Origin: CBDAPI01 sp964565865
Lineage (GTDB): Bacteria > Acidobacteriota > UBA6911 > RPQK01 > CBDAPI01
DNA length: 5,467 nucleotides
Direction of reading: 5' to 3'
Assembly: GCA_964565865.1 (NCBI GenBank)
Contig: CAZMGM010000061.1
Span: 1-5,467, forward strand
Part shown: one piece after another, positions 1 to 5,430 of the stretch
How the letters are laid out: every line of letters begins with the position of its first letter
Position numbering within the stretch: the first letter of the stretch is position 1
The notes under the pieces: model-generated
Seen by the model: only the letters and a program-made list of their open reading frames with translations
Told to the model about the DNA's origin: nothing
The model's database searches: none
Program-made: the position numbers and the translations under genes

Positions 1-701
1 GTGGTGAGTTTCGCATCGGACACATCGAACAGGTAAACATCGTTCGCGTCTTCCCCGCGCGCTTCGGAGAAAATAACCGCGCCGCCGTCCGGTCGCCAAG
101 AAACCGCGTACAGGCCCATCCGGCCGCGGAAGATCTCCCGGTCTTCACCCGATGCCACGTCAAGCAAATGAATGTCGAAATCGACCCCGTTGCGGGCGCT
201 GGTCGCATATGCGATTCGGCTGCCGTCCCTGGTAAAGCCACCGAATTTCAGGAACGCATTGGAGGGAGCCAGCAATTCACGTTCCTTATTGCCGTCCGGG
301 GTGATGAGGTAGTACCCCTCCCGTTCGTTTCCACCCCGATCGGTACCGTAGACGATCCAGTCACCCGCAGGAGACCATTCATGAAACGTGATGGATTCCC
401 CGAACGTAAGCTGACGCGGCCAGCCGCCCCCGGTATCTACGACCCAGAGCTGAGGTGCCCCTGTGATCCGGGTTTTGAACGCCAGCATCTTACCGTCGGG
501 CGAGATCGACGGTCCTCGGGCGCGCCGGACATTAAGAAACCGTGAAATATCCGGAACTTCCGCCCCGGCCAACGAAATCGCAATCGGAACCGGCTTCGGT
601 ATGTCCTCATCATTGGGCGTAGGTTTGACACTCTGACTCATCACGGATGTCGCGGAAGCCGATATCAACAGCATACAGGCTAACACTAGTCTCTCTAACA
701 T
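1..701 (-). CDS. Exported S9-peptidase/TolB-like beta-propeller protein, N-terminal part (runs off left edge)
   Basis: The reverse strand is open for 233 codons from an ATG at 701 to the window edge; the C-terminus lies outside. The start has a strong Shine-Dalgarno (AGAAGGAGG, 709-717) seven bases upstream. Residues 1 to about 23 form a signal peptide with a hydrophobic core (LVLACMLLISASA), so the protein is probably exported. Then come four WD40-like (PD40) blades: about 65-100 (SISPDGK, PQLWVVD, PRQLTF), 107-144 (EWSPAGDWIVYGTD), 154-191 (FTRDGSRIAYAT) and 200 onward (SWRPDGGAVIFSEA). The order 'FLNVR...SISPDGK...PQLWVVD' is typical of the N-terminal propeller of S9 prolyl-oligopeptidase/acylaminoacyl-peptidase proteins, whose Ser-Asp-His hydrolase domain would follow outside the window. 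It could instead be a propeller-only TolB-like protein. The aminopeptidase upstream in the same orientation supports a peptide-degradation role. Fold call is secure, peptidase call is probable. Confidence 0.8.
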   Translation of the reverse strand, partial: MLERLVLACMLLISASATSVMSQSVKPTPNDEDIPKPVPIAISLAGAEVPDISRFLNVRRARGPSISPDGKMLAFKTRITGAPQLWVVDTGGGWPRQLTFGESITFHEWSPAGDWIVYGTDRGGNEREGYYLITPDGNKERELLAPSNAFLKFGGFTRDGSRIAYATSARNGVDFDIHLLDVASGEDREIFRGRMGLYAVSWRPDGGAVIFSEARGEDANDVYLFDVSDAKLT

Positions 702-708
702 GATGAAG

Positions 709-717
709 CCTCCTTCT
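709..717 (-). promoter_or_regulatory. Ribosome-binding site of the propeller/S9 gene
   Basis: On the minus strand AGAAGGAGG lies seven bases before the ATG at 701. It is close to a full anti-16S match and fixes the start codon. Confidence 0.8.
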
Positions 718-720
718 GTC

Positions 721-736
721 CACCTGAAACCAGGTG
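721..736. repeat. Perfect 6-bp inverted repeat just upstream of the S9-gene ribosome-binding site
   Basis: CACCTG and CAGGTG flank an AAAC spacer, three bases from the Shine-Dalgarno of the downstream minus-strand gene. In the mRNA it could form a small leader hairpin, or it could be a protein-binding dyad in DNA. A 6-bp arm is short enough to occur by chance. Confidence 0.35.
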
Positions 737-972
737 AAGACATTTTCAAATTGGACGCCGCTCGGCAACAATTGGTGCTTCTTCCGGCAACTGTTGTTGA
801 GGGCGGCAAACTCCTAAGCCAAACAGCTTGAGATCCGTTGTCCAGTTGCCTCTAGGGGAGCCTACATCAGGAATGTTTCTCACCTCGCAAATGTTTAACG
901 ACTCGATAGAGTCCAGGAACCCAAGTGAATCCTGCTTTCCGGGGCTGTTGGTCAGCTGGCGCGTATCCTTTA

Positions 973-3693
973 CTAATTGCTAGCTGCCAGATATTTCCTC
1001 AACGGCTCCCGAATCGCTTCTCTTTGCCGCACGCAGCGTTCAATATCCTCCAACGCCAAATTCAATTTCCGCTCTGTCCCCTCAGGCACTCCCTCATGCT
1101 CGGTAAAAAAGGTCTTCACCTCTGCATGTCTCTCCGGCGAGCAGAAACCCGTCGCCACACGAGGCAGATATGAAGCGCCCCACGGGCCGAGCTTCTCCAC
1201 CAGCTGATCGTAATTCTCAGTCAGCCACTGCCAGGCCGCAGGGCGGGCTGCTCTTCTGATGGATCCTGCCAGCGTCCCGAAATCTTGCGTCCGCAGCGTC
1301 CCATCTAACACACCACCAAGAGTCCGACGCACCAAAGCTGGATCTTCAAAACTGCCCAAGCTTCGGATAAGAATAGTACGCACCGCTGGACTCGAAGCCT
1401 GTGGAACTCTTTCCATAAGCTGCGCCCACAGCGTTGGGTCACCGTATCGAGCGGCAATCGGCAGAAACATGGCCAACGTTTCTGTAGCCACGGAGCTCGG
1501 CGGTTCAAGAAACTGGCGCCTGACCTCCTGAGCGCGATTGAGTAGGGCCTTGTCCTTTCCCCTATCGGCTAAGCTCCGCACCAGAGATGGGCGAAGTAGA
1601 CGTGCAGCTGCAGGCTCGTTTTCCTGTGGTGCAATCCCGATACGTTTCAGATGGGGAGCCAACAGCCGCTTCGTATACTGGGCGAAAGGCTCGGCCAAAT
1701 CATCCCGTTCGTTCTCCACAGCGATAGTATGTAAATACCCCAGACCCGTCGCCACCTGATCAATCACTTTTCGATGTTGCTCCTGTGCTAACGCACCCAG
1801 CGCATCCCCATAAGCAGCGACAGATAAGGCTCCGGCTCTCAACAGCGCCAGGAGCTGACCAGGAAGCGCAACACGTTCAACCAAGCTCAATTCCCGACGG
1901 TGTTGATTCACGACACTGCTCAGCACTTCAGGCTGCAGACTCCAGCGGTAGTAGCCTTGCTCATCCGCATTCGGATGCAGCCAGACTGGACAACCAGGTT
2001 GTGACAAAGTAACCGTCTTCTGTCGGTCATCGAGCAGAAAACACTCGCGGTGCCCTGTAGGTTCCATCTCGCCTTCGTCAGCAAACCCATAGCGGACACA
2101 CACTGGGACAGTCCACGCCTCGCCTTCAGGAACATCACTACCCGCAACACGATAACGGCGCTGTTTAAGCAAGAGCGCGGCAGGCTGTCTCGGTTCTTGA
2201 TCACAGGAGAGAGTCACATCGACCAGTGGGGTCCCAGGCTGATCGAGAAACAGCCGAACCGTTTCCGCCACAGGTTTTCCGGAGACATTGTCAAGTGCGG
2301 CTAACAGATCGGCAGTTGCTCCAGAACCATAGGCATGCTGCCGCATATAGGTGCGCACGCCGTCCCGAAAAGCAGTTTCACCAATCCAGGCTTCTGTCAT
2401 TCGCAGGACAGCCGACCCCTTGCCATAGGTAATCCCGTCAAAGGCGTTACGAATATCCCCACCATGCCGAATCGGCTGGCGAATAGCTCGAGCATCGCGT
2501 TTGGAGTCCAGATCCATCACTCCTTGCGTGCGGGCTACAGCTTCCAGCGGTGCTTCGAGTTCTGGATCAATATCGGCGATCACCTTGAAGGACATCCAGG
2601 TGGCAAACGCTTCGTTCAGCCAGAGATCATCCCACCACGGCATCGTCACCAGGTTGCCGTACCACATATGCGACAACTCGTGGGCAATAACCATCTGGCT
2701 CCACAGCCGACTCCAAATGGGCGCCTGAGTTTCATCCAGTAATAGCAAAGGCTCTCGGTATGTGACCAGCCCGACATTCTCCATGGCTCCGCCCCCGAAG
2801 TTTGGCACGGCAACTTGATCGAGCTTGGCAAACGGATACGGCTGCCCAAAATAGTCTGACAACCACTGGAGAATAGGCTGTGTTCGCTTGAGCGCAAATG
2901 CTGCGAGCTTGCCCTTTCCCCGAGTTGTGATAATGCGTAGTGGAGGTTTTGCCGACGCGTTTTCCGGTCCGGCCACCACATCAAAAGGCCCCACTGCAAA
3001 CGCGACAAGATAGGTTGGCAACGGCTTTGTCTCAGCAAAGGTAAACACTTGCGATTGACCGTCTGTGTGTCGCTTCTGTTGTGGCCCATTTGTGAGAGCT
3101 ATGATTCCCTCCGGAACCCGCATGGTCACCGCATAGGGAGTCTTGAACTCAGGCTGATCAAAACCAGGGAAGGCCCGACGCGCATCCAAGGCCTCGAACT
3201 GGGTGAAGGCGTACCACTGGCTACGATCTTCGACCCGGTATAGCCCCGCCAGCCCCGAAGAAAACGGAGCGTCATACGAAAAGTGAATCGTCGCCCGTCC
3301 AGCCGCTAAAGGCGGATCGACAATGAGAGCAATCCCGCCATTCTTCCCTTGAACAACGTGAACAGGCAGTCTTTTCCCTTCGCTCTCAATCGCGGTCTGA
3401 GCAAAATTCATGCCCTGACCATGCAAACGGATCAGACTCGTTTCGCGACTGAGCTGGACACGAATCGCAACTTTTCCAGAGAAGCGGTCTTTCGTCGGAT
3501 CAATCGTAAGATCAAGCGAGTAGTGAACGGGAACGACGGAGCGATCCAGGCGAAGATTGCCATCAATGTCAAGATCGGTCGCAGCAGCTGTCGGCCCAGC
3601 AGCTTCAGGCTTTGCCAGAATCTCAACTGACCAGAGCCCTGTCCAACTCATTCCTAGCATCAAGATCAATCCAGCCAAAAGCCACCGTTGCAT
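973..3693 (-). CDS. Exported M1-family zinc aminopeptidase (ERAP/puromycin-sensitive type)
   Basis: This complete gene encodes 906 residues from the ATG at 3693. An in-frame GTG directly before it would add one residue, but AAGGAGG (3699-3705) lies five bases from the ATG and only two from the GTG, so I chose the ATG. Residues 3-22 are a hydrophobic signal segment with likely cleavage near ILA-KP, implying periplasmic or secreted protein. The N-terminal saddle domain has TQFEALDARRAFPGFDQPEF (about 164-183). The substrate-binding GGAMEN is at 301-306. The zinc site is HELSH (338-342) plus Glu361 in WLNEAF, an exact HEXXH-X18-E, with the catalytic Tyr423 in ITYGKGSAVL. NADEQGYYRW (about 575-584) marks the entry to an alpha-helical ERAP1-like C-terminal domain that continues to about 880. 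Length is normal for the family. It should remove N-terminal amino acids from peptides; specificity cannot be read from the sequence. All catalytic residues are intact. Confidence 0.96.
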   Translation of the reverse strand: MQRWLLAGLILMLGMSWTGLWSVEILAKPEAAGPTAAATDLDIDGNLRLDRSVVPVHYSLDLTIDPTKDRFSGKVAIRVQLSRETSLIRLHGQGMNFAQTAIESEGKRLPVHVVQGKNGGIALIVDPPLAAGRATIHFSYDAPFSSGLAGLYRVEDRSQWYAFTQFEALDARRAFPGFDQPEFKTPYAVTMRVPEGIIALTNGPQQKRHTDGQSQVFTFAETKPLPTYLVAFAVGPFDVVAGPENASAKPPLRIITTRGKGKLAAFALKRTQPILQWLSDYFGQPYPFAKLDQVAVPNFGGGAMENVGLVTYREPLLLLDETQAPIWSRLWSQMVIAHELSHMWYGNLVTMPWWDDLWLNEAFATWMSFKVIADIDPELEAPLEAVARTQGVMDLDSKRDARAIRQPIRHGGDIRNAFDGITYGKGSAVLRMTEAWIGETAFRDGVRTYMRQHAYGSGATADLLAALDNVSGKPVAETVRLFLDQPGTPLVDVTLSCDQEPRQPAALLLKQRRYRVAGSDVPEGEAWTVPVCVRYGFADEGEMEPTGHRECFLLDDRQKTVTLSQPGCPVWLHPNADEQGYYRWSLQPEVLSSVVNQHRRELSLVERVALPGQLLALLRAGALSVAAYGDALGALAQEQHRKVIDQVATGLGYLHTIAVENERDDLAEPFAQYTKRLLAPHLKRIGIAPQENEPAAARLLRPSLVRSLADRGKDKALLNRAQEVRRQFLEPPSSVATETLAMFLPIAARYGDPTLWAQLMERVPQASSPAVRTILIRSLGSFEDPALVRRTLGGVLDGTLRTQDFGTLAGSIRRAARPAAWQWLTENYDQLVEKLGPWGASYLPRVATGFCSPERHAEVKTFFTEHEGVPEGTERKLNLALEDIERCVRQREAIREPLRKYLAASN

Positions 3694-3698
3694 CACTA

Positions 3699-3705
3699 CC
3701 TCCTT
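3699..3705 (-). promoter_or_regulatory. Ribosome-binding site of the aminopeptidase
   Basis: AAGGAGG on the minus strand, five bases before ATG at 3693 and two before the alternative GTG at 3696. The spacing decides the start in favour of the ATG. Confidence 0.8.
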
Positions 3706-3720
3706 ACGCTTTACCGGTTC

Positions 3721-3900
3721 CTAGGTACGTATACCGAAATCACTGATATCAACTTGGCATCCAAGTCTGTCTGGTGCGTGGATAAGTGATCCAAGAACGG
3801 GGTTTGTCCCAGCGCTCTGGATCGCTTCGTGAGCGGTCGTGAACGGGACGGTCGAGGTCGCTACAATGACACGGGCTTGAGTCTTCGTTCCTGGTGCCAT
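3721..3900 (-). CDS. Small hypothetical protein (59 residues) preceding the aminopeptidase
   Basis: An ATG at 3900 opens a 59-codon frame ending at TAG (3721-3723), 27 bases before the aminopeptidase ATG. AAAGGG (3906-3911) lies five bases upstream of the ATG, and the codon directly before the ATG is an in-frame TGA, so this is the earliest ATG in the frame. The protein starts MAPGTKTQARVIVATSTVPF and ends in DISDFGIRT. It has balanced composition, no signal peptide, no membrane segment, and one cysteine. I do not recognise a family. Spacing and orientation suggest cotranscription with the aminopeptidase, perhaps as a leader ORF. A longer same-strand frame (3749-4009) overlaps it but starts with GTG, lacks a good ribosome-binding site and has Arg/Ser-rich composition, so I prefer this one. 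It could still be a chance ORF in a 5' leader. Confidence 0.45.
   Translation of the reverse strand: MAPGTKTQARVIVATSTVPFTTAHEAIQSAGTNPVLGSLIHAPDRLGCQVDISDFGIRT
3752..3766. repeat. 15-base dyad upstream of the aminopeptidase
   Basis: ACTTGGCATCCAAGT is a perfect 6-bp inverted repeat with a 3-base centre. It lies about 60 bases upstream of the aminopeptidase ATG, inside the small ORF. A second short dyad, GGTA-CGTA-TACC, is at 3724-3735. Either may be an operator or an mRNA hairpin. No regulator is identified. Confidence 0.3.
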
Positions 3901-4057
3901 TCAATCCCTTTCTAAAGAAACACTCGGCGAAGGTTACACGTTGATGTTGAGAAACCCGTGAGATCATTGGAAGCCGCTTTGCTATACTGCTGCTACTTTG
4001 TTTCCTCACGAAGGACTTGATCGAATCGGTGCAACACTTCAGTAAAAAACAAACTCG
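3901..4057. promoter_or_regulatory. Divergent intergenic region between the small ORF/aminopeptidase and the sigma factor
   Basis: The 157 bases between the divergent minus-strand ORF and the plus-strand sigma factor must hold promoters for both sides. A TATACT (3983-3988) on plus, which reads as AGTATAGC on minus, could be a -10 in either direction, but I see no good -35 at 16-18 bases on either strand. The assignment is therefore positional. AAGAACC-like or other extended sigma motifs are not evident. Confidence 0.35.
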
Positions 4058-4527
4058 ATGCCAGTGGCCAGAGGGAGGCGGTTTAACACCACTAACTGGA
4101 GTGTTGTCCTAGCTGCTGCTGACACCCAGAATCNNNNNNNNNNCAGTCCGAGGACGCCCTGGAAAAGTTGTGCCGGGAATACTGGCCTCCGGTTTATGTC
4201 TTCATTCGCTACCGTGGGTTTGAACAAGCCAAGGCCGAGGATCTGACCCAGGGGTTCTTCACCCTGCTGCTCGAGAAAAAGAACCTCAAGGCCGCGGACC
4301 CCGAAAGGGGAAAGTTCCGTTCGTTCCTTCTGGCTTCAGTCAAACATTATCTTGCCAACGAGTGGGATCGTGAGCAGGCTCAAAGGCGGGGTGGTGGATC
4401 AGTCTTTGGCCAACTCGGCCTCGACGATACAGCTGCCAACTACTCTGAGCCCACTGAGAGAGTAACGCCCGAGAGTGTTTTCGAGCGACGCTGGGCTGCC
4501 ACAGTGCTTGAAGTCGCTTTGAAGAGG
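4058..4527 (+). CDS. ECF-like RNA polymerase sigma factor, N-terminal part with region 2 (gene broken by two gaps)
   Basis: The segment starts at ATG 4058 (in-frame TAA upstream at 4043) and encodes 25 residues ending in NTTNWSVVLAAADTQN before the first N gap. It resumes at 4144 in another frame with QSEDALEKLCREYWPPVYVF. After that, AEDLTQGFFTLLLEKKNL is sigma region 2.2-like and RGKFRSFLLASVKHYLANEW is region 2.3-2.4-like, the part that contacts the -10 element. It ends with WAATVLEVALKR at the second gap. The family is the ECF-like sigma factors of about 230-260 residues found in Acidobacteriota, Planctomycetota and Verrucomicrobiota, often encoded next to Ser/Thr kinases. There is no clear Shine-Dalgarno before 4058, so the start is uncertain. 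Beyond the second gap this frame continues into unrelated sequence to TAG at 4600-4602. It is either a real pseudogene or, more likely, an intact gene damaged by assembly. Confidence 0.85.
4134..4143. other. Assembly gap (10 N) inside the sigma-factor gene
   Basis: A run of exactly 10 N joins two coding segments of the same protein. The upstream segment reads in the frame of 4058, the downstream segment in the frame of 4144. To keep one frame the missing length must be 2 modulo 3, so 10 is a placeholder and not a measured length. Confidence 0.95.
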
Positions 4528-4537
4528 NNNNNNNNNN
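4528..4537. other. Assembly gap (10 N) between sigma regions 2 and 4
   Basis: A second run of exactly 10 N follows the codon for the Arg of ALKR. The same placeholder length as the first gap points to scaffolding, not to real ambiguous bases. Confidence 0.95.
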
Positions 4538-4661
4538 GGCTCGCCACGGCCCGGTCCGGCCAAAAGGCTGCAGGGGGTCGGCGGGCAGCGCGAAGCGTAT
4601 AGAATCCGCCCCCCAAGCGCTCAGCTTGGAAGAGGCATTTTGAATATTAACCGGATTGTTC
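4538..4661. other. Unexplained segment interrupting the sigma-factor gene
   Basis: This stretch separates ALKR (ending 4527) from RLRKEVQKGAGEEFDRL (from 4662). In this sigma family those two parts are normally adjacent, so the segment is extra. It is GC-rich at first and AT-rich near its end. The sigma 2 frame hits TAG at 4600-4602, and the sigma 4 frame has TGA at 4641-4643. It contains a perfect hairpin (4613-4629) and a TATAGAAT (about 4598-4605) resembling a -10 element. I see no gene in it. It is most likely a misplaced contig end or chimeric read; a small real insertion is the alternative. Confidence 0.6.
4613..4629. repeat. Hairpin inside the unexplained segment
   Basis: CCAAGC and GCTTGG flank a GCTCA loop: a perfect 6-bp stem. 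It is followed by AAGAGGCATTTTG, too poor in T to call a terminator. Confidence 0.4.
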
Positions 4662-4922
4662 AGACTTCGAAAAGAAGTTCAGAAAGGTGCCGGGGAGGAG
4701 TTCGATCGGCTGAAAGGATTCCTCACCGGGGAGAATGCGGGCGTACGCTATCGCGATGTGGGGCAGGAATTGGGAATGAGTGAAGGGGCAGTCAAAGTGA
4801 GGGTCCACCGGATGCGAAAGAGGTTCGGCCAAATCCTGCGCAAGCAGATCACCGAGACCGTAGCCGATCCTGAGGCAGTTGACGAGGAGATTGGATACCT
4901 GCTCGGTGTTCTTTCCTCCTGA
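4662..4922 (+). CDS. ECF-like RNA polymerase sigma factor, C-terminal part with region 4
   Basis: This is the remainder of the gene begun at 4058, in a different frame because of the gap and the extra segment. It reads RLRKEVQKGAGEEFDRLKGF, then the region 4 helix-turn-helix: YRDVGQELGMSEGAVKVRVH followed by RMRKRFGQILRKQI. GMSEGAVKVRVHRMRKR is the DNA-recognition part that would bind the -35 element. It ends in the typical acidic tail (ADPEAVDEEIGYLLGVLSS) at TGA 4920-4922. A TTG at 4656 could be read as a start, but it lies in the unrelated sequence and has no ribosome-binding site. I therefore treat the segment as the 3' part of the broken gene, not as an independent protein. Together the parts give about 240 residues, normal for the family. 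Confidence 0.85.
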   Translation, partial: RLRKEVQKGAGEEFDRLKGFLTGENAGVRYRDVGQELGMSEGAVKVRVHRMRKRFGQILRKQITETVADPEAVDEEIGYLLGVLSS

Positions 4923-4935
4923 TTTCCTATTCGCG

Positions 4936-5056
4936 GCCCGCATTTCTCATGACTCGTCGTAGCGAGGCGCCGCAAGCGCCGTCCTGGCAAGGCTTGCGAC
5001 CGAGGCCCCCGCAGTCGTACTCGTGCAGTACGTCGAGGAGGCCGACAGAGCGTAAC
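4936..5056. repeat. Palindromic intergenic repeat, probably dispersed
   Basis: After the sigma-factor stop the sequence becomes non-coding and rich in short palindromes. GGCGC-CGCAA-GCGCC is at 4966-4980 and CGTACT-CGTGC-AGTACG at 5016-5032, inside a larger imperfect palindrome of GAGGCC-like blocks. The motif around 5016-5032, followed by a GAGG...GAGCG block, resembles from memory an intergenic repeat seen many times in Nitrospira genomes. I cannot verify this here because only one copy is in the window. It may also act as transcription terminator for the sigma factor. The boundaries are approximate. Confidence 0.45.
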
Positions 5057-5430
5057 GGGAGACCTGGAAATGGTTCTCCCTCAAGGGGATTAGATCCCCC
5101 CCGGTAAGGTCCTAGTCAGACCACCGGTATCTAGACCCAGGGACTAACCCCTGGGACCGGAAAGTGTTGCGAGGTGAAGTGTGTTAGACACTGAATCCGG
5201 ACGAATTAGCCCCGAAATAATGTTCGTTGAGAATGGCCGATGGTTTCGTTATGCCCGCAGGCAACAGGAGACACCGCGCTAAAGACGAGTGGTGGATCCC
5301 ACTCCGGGGTCGCAGACGGCATCGAGCAACACCCGAGGAGAGAGAAGACAGACCAGGCGGGTGGAGGACTTCTTGGCGGCGGATCTGACGCCGTCGAGTA
5401 TGCGAACGCGACGTAATAGGAGCGACGCAA
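5057..5430 (+). ncRNA. Densely structured non-coding region; candidate group II intron 5' ribozyme domain
   Basis: There is no credible gene here on either strand, but hairpins follow one another. Stems: 5057-5064 with 5072-5080 (one bulge); 5085-5090 with 5094-5099; 5101-5111 with 5119-5127 (9 bp, AA bulge); 5136-5142 with 5149-5155 (CCCAGGG/CCCTGGG). Others: 5157-5161 with 5196-5200 enclosing 5178-5182 with 5188-5192; 5201-5208 with 5218-5227 (bulged); 5287-5292 with 5299-5304; 5330-5335 with 5358-5363, enclosed by 5315-5320 with 5390-5395. Such density, with a ribosome-binding site and ATG directly after it, fits the 5' domains of a group II intron before its maturase ORF. The stretch GGTGAAGTGTG (5173-5183) looks familiar from such introns, from memory only. 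A clear GUGYG 5' end is not seen (GAGCG at 5048-5052 is nearest). Another structured RNA is possible. Confidence 0.4.

Larger units (their letters stand above)
702..972. other. Non-coding spacer between the aminopeptidase and the propeller/S9 gene
   Basis: This 271-base stretch separates two minus-strand genes. I see no credible gene in it on either strand. It contains the ribosome-binding site (709-717), a 6-bp inverted repeat (721-736) and a 5-bp inverted repeat GACTC-GATA-GAGTC at 900-913, downstream of the aminopeptidase stop. The last has no T-tract, so it is at best a weak terminator. The length suggests that the propeller gene has its own promoter, but I find no convincing -35/-10 pair. 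The aminopeptidase ends with two consecutive in-frame stops (TAG at 973-975, TAA at 970-972). Confidence 0.6.

Noticed and set aside
168..545. Plus-strand 125-codon frame at the left end
   Set aside because: It is antisense to the propeller gene, whose frame shows clear PD40 repeats, a signal peptide and a strong ribosome-binding site.
900..913. GACTC-GATA-GAGTC as a terminator for the aminopeptidase
   Set aside because: Only a 5-bp stem with no T-tract on the transcribed strand; insufficient for a terminator call.
925..1207. Plus-strand frames at the 3' end of the aminopeptidase
   Set aside because: Antisense shadows of the M1 C-terminal domain; no start signals and no family pattern.
3960..3988. 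TATACT (3983-3988) as a defined sigma-factor promoter
   Set aside because: No -35 box at normal spacing; TTGGAA upstream is only ten bases away. Kept only as part of the intergenic description.
3749..4009. Minus-strand frame of 86 codons upstream of the aminopeptidase
   Set aside because: GTG start without a good ribosome-binding site, Arg/Ser-rich composition without recognisable pattern, and it overlaps the better-supported 59-codon ORF.
4616..4640. tRNA-like D-arm (GCTCAGCTTGGAAGAG) after a TATAGAAT and GC-rich stretch
   Set aside because: The continuation gives no acceptor, anticodon or T stem; the bases from 4662 encode the sigma factor. The resemblance is limited to the D-arm.
5206..5430. 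Minus-strand 74-codon frame in the structured region
   Set aside because: Low-complexity Pro/Ser/Ala run, no ribosome-binding site, and the stems explain the sequence better.
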